Notes: a model not told the origin generated them from the letters alone. A stretch of DNA of 64,000 nucleotides from Mucilaginibacter rubeus (GCF_003286415.2 NZ_CP043450.1:4030001-4094000), one strand, 5' to 3'; shown: positions 20,104-30,059, counted from the first letter of the stretch. Numbers and translations are program-made.

Positions 20104-20286
20104 ATTAACACTAAAAATATTTCGTCAACATCCTTTGTAAAAGTTAGCGACACCGCTAAATCTAAGTTCAATACCAAGCTCCAGCAACTAAAATTTTAAA
20201 CATAATAGTTTTAAATTCGTATAATTAACCCGTCTTAGCATTCCGAAGCGTGTTTTTTACGATAGTTACAATTATTCATTTGCAGG

Positions 20287-21624
20287 TTGGTAGTTTTTGA
20301 TAAGATTTCAGGGATTTGGTCCCGCCTGGTTGGAAATGGAAAGGATTTGCCGCTAACAACCCGGATTTTTCACTCCATCTGCCTGATATGCATTCTTGCC
20401 CTTGTCTATAACATTCCCTTGAATTTTTTTGTAGGCCTTCCTGACATCGCTTTTATAAGCGCGGGGACTCTACTGATTGTTATTGTTCTCTATCTCGCGT
20501 CCAGGATCAAAGCGTATACCGGTATAGGCATCTTTATATTTTGCTCTACAAGTCTTGTTCTGTTTACCGTCAACTACTTTCTAAACTCCGGAGTTGATGG
20601 GCCGACTGATCTTTTCTTTGTATTGGTAATAGTTATCATGGTTGCCGTAGTACCCGTTAAACGGTACTGGATTGCGGTGACAAGTAATATCCTGATCCTT
20701 TTGGTGTTGCATTACCTCCAATACCAACACGGTGGCTGGGTACCGTTTACCTATACCAGGAAACTCGACCGATATGTTGATCTTAGCTCGGCCTATGTCA
20801 CTGTAGTAGCAGTTATTTTATTTACGTTTTACGTAATAAGAAGGAATTATGAAATTGAGAAGCAATCGGCAGAAGAAAAAACAGCCGAAATGAAAGTGCT
20901 TAATGACGAAAAAAATAAATTGCTGTCCATCATTTCACATGATTTGCGGGCTCCCCTTTCAAATATTCAAAACTACCTCGAGCTTCTTTCTCAAATCAAC
21001 TTGAATATTGAGGAAAGGTCGGAGATAGAAGAACAGTTGCTCCTTTCAACCAGGGGGACATTAGATTTGCTTAATAATGTGCTTTCCTGGTCAAAGAACC
21101 AGATGGACGGGATCAAATTCACCAGAACGGTTGTTAATGTTTCCGCATTGCTTTCTTCGCATCTGCTTATTTTTCAACCAATAGCACAACGGAAAAAGAT
21201 CACCTTTCAAATGGCGCTTGATCCGCTTTCTGAAATCGTTGCCAATGGCGATATGGTTCAACTGATTATCAGGAACCTGGTTAACAATGCCATTAAATTC
21301 ACCGCTCCGGGCGGAACCATAACTGTTACTACCGCCTCCGAAAATGGCATATGCAGGATAGCTGTAAGCGATAGCGGAAACGGACAGCCGGTTCAATTAT
21401 CGGATGATATCTTCAATTTAAATTCAGGATCTGTACCGGGAACAGGCAATGAGAAAGGCGCAGGCCTTGGTCTTGTGCTATGTAAACAGTTTACCGAAGC
21501 GCTTGAAGGAAAAATATGGTTTGAATGCCATCCTAAAAGTGGTACCACATTTTTTGTAGAGTTTCCTTTACACCAACGGGAAACCATTAAAACAGGGACG
21601 AGCGAAACGCTTACTGCAATTTAG
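20287..21624 (+). CDS. Membrane sensor histidine kinase (HisKA type)
   Basis: A 445-residue kinase. About six hydrophobic helices fill residues 27-185 with no large periplasmic domain, followed by a coiled-coil linker ('EKQSAEEKTAEMKVLNDEKN'). The HisKA H-box 'ISHDLRAPLSNIQNYLELL' puts the phospho-accepting His at 218. The HATPase domain has 'IIRNLVNNAIKFTAPGG', 'VSDSGNG' and 'GAGLGLVLCKQFTEALEGK'. The first in-frame start after a stop at 20263 is TTG at 20287; no ATG precedes the membrane helices, so the start is uncertain. It is an orphan kinase; the nearest regulator is the single-domain receiver at 21804 on the other strand. Confidence 0.9.
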   Translation: MVVFDKISGIWSRLVGNGKDLPLTTRIFHSICLICILALVYNIPLNFFVGLPDIAFISAGTLLIVIVLYLASRIKAYTGIGIFIFCSTSLVLFTVNYFLNSGVDGPTDLFFVLVIVIMVAVVPVKRYWIAVTSNILILLVLHYLQYQHGGWVPFTYTRKLDRYVDLSSAYVTVVAVILFTFYVIRRNYEIEKQSAEEKTAEMKVLNDEKNKLLSIISHDLRAPLSNIQNYLELLSQINLNIEERSEIEEQLLLSTRGTLDLLNNVLSWSKNQMDGIKFTRTVVNVSALLSSHLLIFQPIAQRKKITFQMALDPLSEIVANGDMVQLIIRNLVNNAIKFTAPGGTITVTTASENGICRIAVSDSGNGQPVQLSDDIFNLNSGSVPGTGNEKGAGLGLVLCKQFTEALEGKIWFECHPKSGTTFFVEFPLHQRETIKTGTSETLTAI

Positions 21625-21803
21625 AGCGGTCGGATAATCAGCGTGCAATTCTGCCCCAATCCCTTCCATTGTACACTAAGAGATGAAAGACTTCTTATCT
21701 ATCACTTCCCGAAATAAAGATTAAAAACAGAGATTCGCTTACTATCGGGATATGATACAGACAGTATTCCTATCGTGTTCTTAGCAAACACGTACGCCAT
21801 TAA

Positions 21804-22205
21804 TTACTCCGCATTAAATAATTTATGCAGATGTTCTGGCGATAGTGGCTTGCTTATAAAATCAAAAACCACATTATATGCCATAGCGCGATCAGCGTCA
21901 TGTTTAAATACCGATGAGCTTAAAATAACAATCCGGGTACCTTCAGGAGAATAGCCCGATGCTATATATTCGTCAAGAAAATCCCAGCCATCCATTACCC
22001 GCATGTTGAGATCAAGAAAGATGTATTCGGGTAATGAATAACCATCCGCTTTAAGTTTGTGTAAAAAATCAAGGCCCTCCTGGGCACTCAGGCAACACTT
22101 AACATTAATATCGGGATAGTATTTTTTGAGTATAGACTGAGCTATAAAATTGTTAATAGATTCGTCATCAATAACCAGAACCCTTTCAGGTTTAGTATAA
22201 TTCAT
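21804..22205 (-). CDS. Single-domain response regulator (CheY-like receiver)
   Basis: A 133-residue stand-alone receiver domain with no output domain. It has the acidic pair in 'VLVIDDESINNF', the phospho-acceptor Asp65 in 'YIFLDLNMRVMDGWDF', the switch residues in 'IVILSSS' and Lys119 in 'FISKPLSPE'. Proteins like this act in phosphorelays or by contact with a partner. It is convergent with the orphan kinase at 20287 (179-base gap), which is a natural candidate partner. Confidence 0.9.
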   Translation of the reverse strand: MNYTKPERVLVIDDESINNFIAQSILKKYYPDINVKCCLSAQEGLDFLHKLKADGYSLPEYIFLDLNMRVMDGWDFLDEYIASGYSPEGTRIVILSSSVFKHDADRAMAYNVVFDFISKPLSPEHLHKLFNAE

Positions 22206-22486
22206 GTTGTTCCTCCGGTAATTTAGTAGATGCTTAGGTCGCCCGAACCATGTACGGCTCCGGCTTTATTTAAACTGCCGGTATTACCAGCATAATATTT
22301 TTACAACTGAACGGGTACAAGATATGATTTCTTTGGCATATGAAAAAATAAACAACGGTCTGTTAATTTAATTACCGGGTCAAAAACTAATTAATTGTTG
22401 CATATATATAACCAAACACATACATTTATTTGTGAGTATTCACTGGTTAAAACAAGGTTGATTATTTATTGTTATAGCTTCCGAAG

Positions 22487-22771
22487 ATGAATCCATTAGA
22501 GCTTTCCCAAATAGCCGATCTTAGTTCGGCTGTAGCACACCTGATCAAAAGCCAGCTGGCAGCAGGCGGAACCGTTACTGCAGTTGCCAACCAGATTGTG
22601 GTATCGATTTCCCGTTTTGAAGTAGAACATAAACTGGGCAGCCTGCTTCAGCATATCTATCAATCTGTTGATCAGCATTTCCCTGTGCGCAAGGAGCACC
22701 TTTCGCTCATTATTCGCGATGCTGAAGGCGTTTACGAAAACAGTTTCAAGATCTGGAAGTCGGGCTCTTAA
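22487..22771 (+). CDS. Small protein of unknown function
   Basis: A 94-residue predicted soluble protein without signal peptide or membrane helix. It looks mostly helical ('LSQIADLSSAVAHLIKSQLA', 'KLGSLLQHIYQSVDQHF') with a short strand-like middle ('AVANQIVVSISRFEVEH'). I do not recognise a family. Codon use resembles the neighbours and it has its own ATG after a 280-base AT-rich gap, which supports it being real. It is convergent with the LytTR regulator (20-base gap). A non-coding alternative cannot be excluded. Confidence 0.5.
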   Translation: MNPLELSQIADLSSAVAHLIKSQLAAGGTVTAVANQIVVSISRFEVEHKLGSLLQHIYQSVDQHFPVRKEHLSLIIRDAEGVYENSFKIWKSGS

Positions 22772-22791
22772 AATACAGTTCCCAAAAGATA

Positions 22792-23484
22792 TTATTTCAG
22801 GCCTAATCTGCTGCGTAAAGGGTCACGATAAGTGCTGCCGATGGGGATTTTTTCGCCATTGATAATAAGTTGATGTACTTCGATCATGGCGATATGCTTA
22901 ATGGCCACTACGTATGATTTGTGCACCCGCAGAAAATCTGTCGCCGGTACAAGATCAAAAATATCACCCATGTTTTCGCGGATCAGGATATTCCTGTCTT
23001 TCAAATGAATGGTAATATAGTTGCCGTCTTTTTCCAGGTATAAGATCTCCCCTACCTTAACCTGGTACGTTTGCGGGCCACTTTTAATAAAAACCGTTTG
23101 TTCATCCTCATTGCCGGTATTATTTTTTGACGGCAGTTTACCCACAGCTTTATTTATTGCCGCAAGATAACGCTCAAAAGTGATGGGTTTAAGCAAGTAG
23201 TCGAGCGCGTTAAGGTCATAACTTTCTACCGCATAATGGCTGTAGGCAGTCGTAAAAATAATCATTGGCCTGGGCGATAAGGTTTGCACCAGCTGCATTC
23301 CGCTGATATCGGGCATATTAATGTCCAGGAAAATGAGATCTATTTTCTCCCGGTTCAGAAACTCAATTGCCTTTACCGGTTCACGAAAGGTGGCTTTCAA
23401 ATCAACCAGGCTGGTTTTGTGGCAATAACGTTCAATCACTTCCAGCGCCTTAGGTTCATCATCAATGGCAATACAGGATATCAT
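22792..23484 (-). CDS. LytTR-family response regulator
   Basis: A 230-residue regulator. The receiver domain has the acidic residues in 'CIAIDDEPKALEVIERY', the phospho-acceptor Asp54 in 'LIFLDINMPDISGMQ' and Lys in 'DYLLKPITFERY'. A LytTR DNA-binding domain (about 130-228) follows, with 'VGEILYLEKDGNYITIHL' and 'DFLRVHKSYVVAIKHI'. The start overlaps the stop of the LytS-type kinase by four bases, so the pair is translationally coupled. LytTR regulators bind paired direct repeats. The divergent GLPGLI/barrel operon nearby is a possible target. Confidence 0.95.
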   Translation of the reverse strand: MISCIAIDDEPKALEVIERYCHKTSLVDLKATFREPVKAIEFLNREKIDLIFLDINMPDISGMQLVQTLSPRPMIIFTTAYSHYAVESYDLNALDYLLKPITFERYLAAINKAVGKLPSKNNTGNEDEQTVFIKSGPQTYQVKVGEILYLEKDGNYITIHLKDRNILIRENMGDIFDLVPATDFLRVHKSYVVAIKHIAMIEVHQLIINGEKIPIGSTYRDPLRSRLGLK

Positions 23485-24629
23485 TCCAGGTCAATTTCAA
23501 GTTTAACAATATATTTCCCCTCATCGTCACTTATCTGCAGGTTATGCTTATCCGGATATAGCAGATCAAGCCGCCGTTTTACATTTTCAAGCCCTATCCC
23601 GCTCTTTTCATCTTCCATCTTTTTTACAGCTCTATATTTCGGATTGGTACAGGTAAAAATCAACTTGTTGCCTGAAATCAAAATAACTATACGAATATCC
23701 GACGTATGGCCTATGGCAACACCATGTTTAAAGGCATTTTCAACAAAGGGGATAAAAAGCATTGGTGCTATGGTGATCTTTCCGGTTTGGGATGGATAAT
23801 CAAATAACACACATACCTCATCATCGGCATAACGTAGTTTATTAAGTGTGATACAATCTTCCAGGTAGGCTATCTCCTTGTTAAGGGGTACCCCTCCCGT
23901 ATTACTGTCATAGATCATATAACGCATCATGCCCGAAAGTTTGGAGATCCCATCAGCAAGTTCGTCATTCCCCTTTTCCTGCGCCATCGAAAACAGGTTA
24001 TTAAGTGTATTGAACAGGAAATGCGGATTGATCTGTGATTTGAGGAACTTGATCTCGGTACTCAGCTGATAAGCCTGCAGCTGGTTTCGCGCCAGTTCAT
24101 TGCGTGCCCATTCCTTTAAAAAGAAATAAGCTATCGACAGCCCGGCTGTAGTAAAGAAGATAAGCAGCATCGTAAGCTGCATGTGCACCCAGTTGCCCAT
24201 GGCAAAAATGGAGGTACGGTTTGAAATAAGATGATCGTGACTATCCTTAGCCCCTGGAAAATCAGGTATTGGTGGCCCAATCGGAAGGTTACTACTTAGC
24301 TTAGATCCGACAAAAATATAATTGGCAACAAAGATCAATATAAACCATCCCAAAGCTATGGCAATACCTATAGCTATACTTTTATAACGAAGTGCCCATT
24401 TAAACACCCAAAATATGTTGCCATAAAAAAGCAGGGCCAAAAAAACGAGTGTAAAACGCGAATAGGGAAAAATGGTATCCACCGCTCTTTTTTCCATGAT
24501 ATTCCCATTGTGGTTTACGCGCACACTGATAGTTGAACTGGTTAATGAGCTCAGTGTATAGTAAACCCCAATCCAGAACGCCAGGTGGATCAGTATTTCA
24601 ATAATGTATTTGGCTTTAATGCGGCGCAT
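23481..24629 (-). CDS. LytS-type sensor histidine kinase (His_kinase family)
   Basis: A 382-residue membrane kinase with four transmembrane helices (about 10-30, 58-80, 84-107 and 149-172), a short loop between helices 3 and 4, and a LytS/YehU-type kinase domain. The H-box 'LKSQINPHFLFNTLNNLFSM' places the phospho-accepting His at 203. The ATP-binding part has 'MLFIPFVENAFKHG' and 'GIGLENVKRRLDLLYP'. It overlaps the LytTR regulator by four bases. The sensory input is unknown; there is no recognisable extracellular sensor domain. Confidence 0.94.
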   Translation of the reverse strand: MRRIKAKYIIEILIHLAFWIGVYYTLSSLTSSTISVRVNHNGNIMEKRAVDTIFPYSRFTLVFLALLFYGNIFWVFKWALRYKSIAIGIAIALGWFILIFVANYIFVGSKLSSNLPIGPPIPDFPGAKDSHDHLISNRTSIFAMGNWVHMQLTMLLIFFTTAGLSIAYFFLKEWARNELARNQLQAYQLSTEIKFLKSQINPHFLFNTLNNLFSMAQEKGNDELADGISKLSGMMRYMIYDSNTGGVPLNKEIAYLEDCITLNKLRYADDEVCVLFDYPSQTGKITIAPMLFIPFVENAFKHGVAIGHTSDIRIVILISGNKLIFTCTNPKYRAVKKMEDEKSGIGLENVKRRLDLLYPDKHNLQISDDEGKYIVKLEIDLE

Positions 24630-24864
24630 AAGGTCAAAGGTATATTACCACCCTGCTCATTTATAAATTATTGATGTTAATATAGTGATTTGATGGGTAA
24701 ACCTGCATTTTTTGAAATCCGGGCCAGGAGCTATCGGCGTTTTGTTTTAGACAGCACTTCAAATAACAAATATCCACTTTACACCCGGGCGAATAAGGAG
24801 TTTATCACAATGTTTTTGGCGGGTTTGAAGCGCAAAGTAGTATTGCTTAAAAATATCCGAAATT

Positions 24865-25791
24865 ATGAAAAAGCAATTTCTATTAAGTGTAACCCTTTTA
24901 TCATGTGCCGTTATGGCCCGGGCGCAAAAGCCTGATACCGCTCAATTATTGGTGCATTACAAGTTCTCCCACATTAGGGACACTACCAACAGGGAGCAAC
25001 CTTACACAGAAAACATGGTTTTAATTGTTGGTAAAAGCGCGGGAGCTTACAAGAGCTATGACAAGCAACTGCAGGACGCGCTATTCAGGAAACAGGTGCA
25101 GGAACAAATGGCTAACTCGGCAGACGGCCACATAAACATCCAGCGGAAGGCGTCAGGTTCAGGCACTGAATATTATCAATTCCCAAACGGTAAAAAATTG
25201 GCACGGAAAGAGCCTCTGCTGTTCAATAACTATCTGATAACAGATGTACTGCCTCCGATAGAATGGAAAATAAGCGGCGATACCGCAACTTTTGGCGGCT
25301 TGCATTGCCAAAAAGCTACAGCTCATTTCAAAGGGAGAGATTATACAGCCTGGTTCAGTCCCGACTTGCCACTGCACATAGGCCCCTGGAAACTCAACGG
25401 TTTGCCGGGAGTAATTGTAGAGGCTTACGATACCAAAAAAGAGGTTGATTTTAAGTTTGACGGAATTGAGAAAGCGGTGATCTCGGCAAAAAAAGATGAC
25501 CAGCCGACCGGCCAGGCACCAAATAACCAGGGACGAATGGCAGTCATGATAGGTATGGACGAAGAAGCCAGCGATCCTAATATTATCCAGCTACCAACCA
25601 AGGCTATCAAAACTACCGAAAAGGAGTTTGCCAATTTGCAGGAAGCCATGCGTAAAGACCCTAATGCTTTTGCCCAGTCAATGGCCGCCGCGCAGGCCGC
25701 AAGCCAGGGCAGACCGGCACCCAAAATTGACATCAGGATAGGTCCGCAGCCTGTAATCAATAACCCTATCGAATTACCCGAAAAGAAATGA
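24865..25791 (+). CDS. GLPGLI family protein
   Basis: A 308-residue exported protein with a signal peptide of about 20 residues ending in 'ARAQ'. It is named for its family signature, here 'GPWKLNGLPGVIVEAYD' at about 172-188. The family is periplasmic or envelope-located, restricted to Bacteroidota, and of unproved function. The last third is rich in Gln, Pro and Ala. Its stop overlaps the start of the following barrel gene by four bases, a common pairing. It is divergent from the LytS/LytTR operon across a 235-base gap. Confidence 0.9.
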   Translation: MKKQFLLSVTLLSCAVMARAQKPDTAQLLVHYKFSHIRDTTNREQPYTENMVLIVGKSAGAYKSYDKQLQDALFRKQVQEQMANSADGHINIQRKASGSGTEYYQFPNGKKLARKEPLLFNNYLITDVLPPIEWKISGDTATFGGLHCQKATAHFKGRDYTAWFSPDLPLHIGPWKLNGLPGVIVEAYDTKKEVDFKFDGIEKAVISAKKDDQPTGQAPNNQGRMAVMIGMDEEASDPNIIQLPTKAIKTTEKEFANLQEAMRKDPNAFAQSMAAAQAASQGRPAPKIDIRIGPQPVINNPIELPEKK

Positions 25792-28463
25792 ACCAGTTTA
25801 TAAAAGCTGTACTGTTGCCGGTTATTGCCTTGCTGTTTTCGGCTCCCGGTTTTGGTCAAAGTATTAAGGGGGTAGTGAAAGACAGCACCGGCAAGGCTGT
25901 GCCTTATGCTACCGTCAACCTAAAAAACGTGGCCAATAACGGTATTATAACGTACGCTATTTCTGATGTAAAAGGTGCGTATACTTTGCTGCTCCCGGTC
26001 AATGCACCGGTGAGCAGCCTGGTGATAGAGGTACGTTGCATTGGCTATAAAAATCAGAGCAAAAGTATTACAGATGTACAAGCACCTGTAGATTTTACCT
26101 TGTCGCCTTCTATCAACCAGTTACAGGCAGTAGTGATCAAAAGCAGCCGGCCGGTATTGCGCACAAGTGGTGATACCCTGAGTTATAAGGTATCAGATTT
26201 CAGCAGTGTGCAAGACAGGGTTATAGGCGATGTGATCAAGAAGCTACCGGGCATAACGGTTGCGGCCGATGGCAAGATCAGCTATAACAATAAACCTATC
26301 TCCAACCTGTACATCGGCGGCGATAACTTGTTGGATGATAAATATAATATCGCTACCAGTACTATTCCGCAGGGGGTGGTAGACCAGGTACAGGTGATCC
26401 AAAACCATCAGCCGGTTAAAGTACTCCAAAACAAAGTGTTAAGTGATGATGTAGCGCTAAACCTCAGCATAAAAAAAGGAGCTAAGCTACAAATGGTTGG
26501 GCAGGAAAGCGTTGGCGCAGGCTTACCCGGCAATTACGATATAAACCTTAACGCCATGATGTTTAAGGATAAGTACAAGGCTATTAATTATCTTAAAGGG
26601 AACAATACGGGTGACGATTTGCAGGAAGACCTGATATCGCACAACTTTGCCGATTATGTAAACCGGATAGATAACAACGTGCCGCCAACCGTGCTGTCGC
26701 TTGGTTCGGTGAATGATCCGGCCTTATCACGCGAAAGGTATTTGTTTGACCGGTCGGGCTTGCTTAATCTTAATAACCTTGTCAATTTTAAGAAGAATGT
26801 CCAACTTAAGATCAATGCCTGGTATTTACATGATACCCGGCGGCAGGACTACAGCCAGCACACCACTATTTACCTACCCGGCGATACCGTGCGCTATGAT
26901 GAAGCCCAACGCAACCGCTTTCAGCCTAATCTGCTGCATACCCAATTTACATTGAATATCAACCGGGATAAGTATTACCTGAATAATGTGCTGTTATTGG
27001 ATAATAACCGGTCTACCAATTATTCAAGCCTCAATACCAATGGCAATATGGTAAACCAGGTATTCAGGGACAATACACTGAGTTTTTCCAATGAATTTAA
27101 CCTGATCAAATCGCTACGATCTGGCAATATCATCGAGGCTTATTCGTACGTCAGTTATTCATCAGAACCCGAAAGCAGAACTATCGAACCCAATTACAAC
27201 GCAGCTATATTCAATAACAATGTGCCTTACAACCGGTTGTTGCAAAATGTTGATGTGCCCACATGGTTTACCAATAACTACGCATCCTTCAAAATACCAT
27301 CAAACTTCATCACACAAAGTTTCCGGACCGGATTCAATATACAATCGCAAACGTTAACGTCAAACCTGAATGTTGTGCAGACTAACAATACGGTAAACCT
27401 GGAATCAGACAGTTCCATCAATCATTTAAACTGGAGCCGGAAAAAACTGTATGCCGAAGCAGCTTATGACCTGCCGGGCGAGATCCTTAAAGTGAACCTG
27501 ACGCTGCCGATAAGTCTACAGCAGATCAACTATTCGGATACATTATATGCGCTGCAAAAAAGTTTGACACGATTATATTTCAATCCACAATTAAGGGTAA
27601 AGTATCAAACAGGGCTTGAAAATTATCTGACCTTCCTATATAGCTATCGCAATGAAACAGGTGCCATAGAAGATATGTACCAGGGCTATATCCTGAAAGA
27701 TTACCGGACACTTTATGCTAATAACGCCGCCCTAACCGAACGGCAGAACCAACAAGCAGCCATTGGTTTCAATTACCGGAAAGCGCTTACCCTGTTTTTC
27801 GCCAGCCTGAACGCGCAATACAATCATATCGCTTCCAATAATATCGCCTCTTATGTAATCACCAATAACTTGCAGCAACGCTTGGTACTCCCCTACCCAA
27901 ACAGCACCGATTCCTGGGCGTTGAGCGGCACAGCGAGTAAATATTCCTTCGCATTAAAAACTACCTTCGGTGCCGGCCTTCAATGGCAAAGTAACAGATC
28001 GGTACAAATTCAGAACAATTCACTGCTGCCTTTCAATACCACTTCAGAAACCGTTAATGTGAGTGCCAATACCAAAGTAAATGAGCAAATAAACTTTAGC
28101 TATAAGGCTATTTTTACGCAAACCGATAGTCATTCGGCGGCAGTGGCATCGGCGTATCATATTAACCAGCTACTTCAGCAGGCATTTATCAACTATAGCC
28201 CAACAACCAATTTACAATTCAAATTATCGGGCGAGCATTATTTTACCCGCCAGCGTGGCAACCCCAATCTGAAATACTTTTTCGCGGATGCTTCCGCAAG
28301 ACTACGGGTAGAAAAATGGAAAACCGACCTGGAGCTTAGTGCTGTCAACTTCCTGAATGTAAAAACCTATGACGCACTTTACCTGACGGCCAATACGCTA
28401 ACAGCCAGTTCGTATACTTTGCCGGGGCGGATTATACTGTTAAAGGTGATGTTCAATCTTTGA
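25788..28463 (+). CDS. Outer-membrane beta-barrel with carboxypeptidase-like domain
   Basis: An 891-residue outer-membrane protein. The signal peptide ends near 'APGFGQ' (about residue 24). The carboxypeptidase-regulatory-like domain follows ('SIKGVVKDSTGKAVPYATVN'), then a TonB-receptor-like plug ('VIGDVIKKLPGITVAADGKI', 'YNNKPISNLYIGGDNLLDDK') and a large barrel ending in 'GRIILLKVMFNL'. It has no SusC signature. The four-base overlap with the GLPGLI gene says the two products work together, perhaps in export or assembly of an envelope component. The ligand is unknown. Confidence 0.92.
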   Translation: MNQFIKAVLLPVIALLFSAPGFGQSIKGVVKDSTGKAVPYATVNLKNVANNGIITYAISDVKGAYTLLLPVNAPVSSLVIEVRCIGYKNQSKSITDVQAPVDFTLSPSINQLQAVVIKSSRPVLRTSGDTLSYKVSDFSSVQDRVIGDVIKKLPGITVAADGKISYNNKPISNLYIGGDNLLDDKYNIATSTIPQGVVDQVQVIQNHQPVKVLQNKVLSDDVALNLSIKKGAKLQMVGQESVGAGLPGNYDINLNAMMFKDKYKAINYLKGNNTGDDLQEDLISHNFADYVNRIDNNVPPTVLSLGSVNDPALSRERYLFDRSGLLNLNNLVNFKKNVQLKINAWYLHDTRRQDYSQHTTIYLPGDTVRYDEAQRNRFQPNLLHTQFTLNINRDKYYLNNVLLLDNNRSTNYSSLNTNGNMVNQVFRDNTLSFSNEFNLIKSLRSGNIIEAYSYVSYSSEPESRTIEPNYNAAIFNNNVPYNRLLQNVDVPTWFTNNYASFKIPSNFITQSFRTGFNIQSQTLTSNLNVVQTNNTVNLESDSSINHLNWSRKKLYAEAAYDLPGEILKVNLTLPISLQQINYSDTLYALQKSLTRLYFNPQLRVKYQTGLENYLTFLYSYRNETGAIEDMYQGYILKDYRTLYANNAALTERQNQQAAIGFNYRKALTLFFASLNAQYNHIASNNIASYVITNNLQQRLVLPYPNSTDSWALSGTASKYSFALKTTFGAGLQWQSNRSVQIQNNSLLPFNTTSETVNVSANTKVNEQINFSYKAIFTQTDSHSAAVASAYHINQLLQQAFINYSPTTNLQFKLSGEHYFTRQRGNPNLKYFFADASARLRVEKWKTDLELSAVNFLNVKTYDALYLTANTLTASSYTLPGRIILLKVMFNL

Positions 28464-28490
28464 TTAAATAGCGACGAAATTAATAATTAT

Positions 28491-28577
28491 GTCATTGCGA
28501 AGCATGGCAACCGCACGGAAACAGAGCCGCTCTGTATAGCTACGAGATTGCTTCGTCGTGCCTCCTCGCAATGACAT
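28491..28577. repeat. Palindromic intergenic repeat, family A, copy 1
   Basis: An imperfect inverted repeat whose ends read TGTCATTGCG and CGCAATGACA. The inner part includes CTCTGTATAG and GATTGCTTCG, shared with copies at 45152 and 53112. It lies between two convergent units (the barrel gene and prpD), where it could form a hairpin ending both transcripts. Confidence 0.88.
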
Positions 28578-28607
28578 TTTTTTTAGGACGTTTCAACTAA
28601 ATGAGAT

Positions 28608-30059
28608 CTACATCACCATCAAATCCACAAATTCATTAACCGGGGTGTTCACCAGTCTATCATAATCCAATGCAGCACTCAAAATATTTTGCTGCTGTTT
28701 TTCGGCAAAGATCCTGGCCAGGTTAATTTTAAATTTATCCAGCAGTTTAGGTATGCCTTCTTCACGGCGGCGTTTATGACCTATTGGATATTCAACCACT
28801 ACTTCATCCAGTATAGTTCCATCATTCAGTTCAACTGTCAGGGCATTGGAAATTGAGCGTTTTTCGGGGTCGAGGTAATCTTTAGTGAACTGCGGGTCTT
28901 CCACGCAGGCCATTTTATCACGTAGTATATCAATACGGATATCCGCGGCAACATTGTCTTCATAATCGGCGGCGGTGAGCCTTCCGAATATCAGCGGCAC
29001 CGCAATCATGTATTGGATACAATGATCCCTGTCCGCCGGGTTGTTCAAAGGGCCTTTTTTATCGATGATACGAATAGCCGCCTCATGTGTACGAATGGTG
29101 ATCCTCTTAATGTCGTTGGCAGTTTTACCGGCTTCCTTAAGTTTATTGTGCAGGGTCATTGCCGCCTCAACCGCGGTTTGCGAGTGAAATTCGGCAGGGA
29201 ACGAGATCTTAAACAGGATGTGCTCCATTACATACGAACCATAATCGCGCTGAAACTTAAACTCATTCCCTTTAAATGAAACATCATAAAAGCCCCATGT
29301 TTTGGCAGTAAGTACCGATGGATATCCCATTTCGCCTGTCTGGGCAATTAAAGCCAGGCGCACCGCTCTTGATGTAGCATCGCCGGCTGCCCATGATTTG
29401 CGGCTACCTGTATTGGGCGAATGGCGATAAGTACGTAAAGCCTGCCCATCAACAAAAGCTAATGATACTGCATTGATCAACTCATCACGGGTTAAGCCAA
29501 TCAGCCTGCCAACTACCGCAACGGAGGCCACTTTCACTAAAAACACATGATCCAGGCCTACCTTGTTAAATGAATTTTCAAGCGCCAGCACACCTTGTAT
29601 TTCGTGAGCCCGCACCATAGCGTCAAGCACGTCTTTCATCAGCAGTGCGGGTTTACCTTCAGCAACTAATGTACGGGACAGCCAATCTGCAACAGCTAAA
29701 ATACCACCCAGGTTATCTGAGGGGTGCCCCCACTCTGCCGCCAGCCAGGTATCGTTAAAATCCAGCCAGCGTACAATAGCGCCTATATTAAATGCAGCCT
29801 GAATAGGATCAAGCTGAAATGATGTTCCGGGAACTTTAGCGCCGTTGGGCACTATGGTACCTTTAACTACGGGGCCCAACAACTTGGTGCAGGCCGGGTA
29901 AGTTAAGGCTTCAAATCCGCAGCCCAAAGTATCCAGCAGACAATAGTGTGCTGTTTTCCAGACCAGGTCATTTTCAATTTCATAGTTTAACACATAATCT
30001 ACTATATCGGTTAGTACTTTATCCGGTTGTGGTCGTTCGTTTGAGATATGGGCTGACAT
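28608..30059 (-). CDS. prpD: 2-methylcitrate dehydratase, MmgE/PrpD family
   Basis: A 483-residue cytoplasmic dehydratase that converts 2-methylcitrate to 2-methylaconitate in the methylcitrate cycle for propionate oxidation. It has the all-helical MmgE/PrpD N-terminal domain with 'LDFNDTWLAAEWGHPSDNLG', 'RAHEIQGVLALENSFNKVGL' and 'AAGDATSRAVRLALIAQTGE', and the C-terminal domain with 'PADRDHCIQYMIAVPLIFG'. Length and motifs match PrpD rather than the AcnD/PrpF route. It is the third gene of the operon, 44 bases after prpC, and ends against a palindromic repeat. Confidence 0.94.
   Translation of the reverse strand: MSAHISNERPQPDKVLTDIVDYVLNYEIENDLVWKTAHYCLLDTLGCGFEALTYPACTKLLGPVVKGTIVPNGAKVPGTSFQLDPIQAAFNIGAIVRWLDFNDTWLAAEWGHPSDNLGGILAVADWLSRTLVAEGKPALLMKDVLDAMVRAHEIQGVLALENSFNKVGLDHVFLVKVASVAVVGRLIGLTRDELINAVSLAFVDGQALRTYRHSPNTGSRKSWAAGDATSRAVRLALIAQTGEMGYPSVLTAKTWGFYDVSFKGNEFKFQRDYGSYVMEHILFKISFPAEFHSQTAVEAAMTLHNKLKEAGKTANDIKRITIRTHEAAIRIIDKKGPLNNPADRDHCIQYMIAVPLIFGRLTAADYEDNVAADIRIDILRDKMACVEDPQFTKDYLDPEKRSISNALTVELNDGTILDEVVVEYPIGHKRRREEGIPKLLDKFKINLARIFAEKQQQNILSAALDYDRLVNTPVNEFVDLMVM

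Noticed and set aside
24690..24935. 81-residue ORF upstream of and overlapping the GLPGLI gene
   Set aside because: It runs through the promoter region and into the GLPGLI gene in another frame, with a Lys/Arg-rich translation and no family resemblance.
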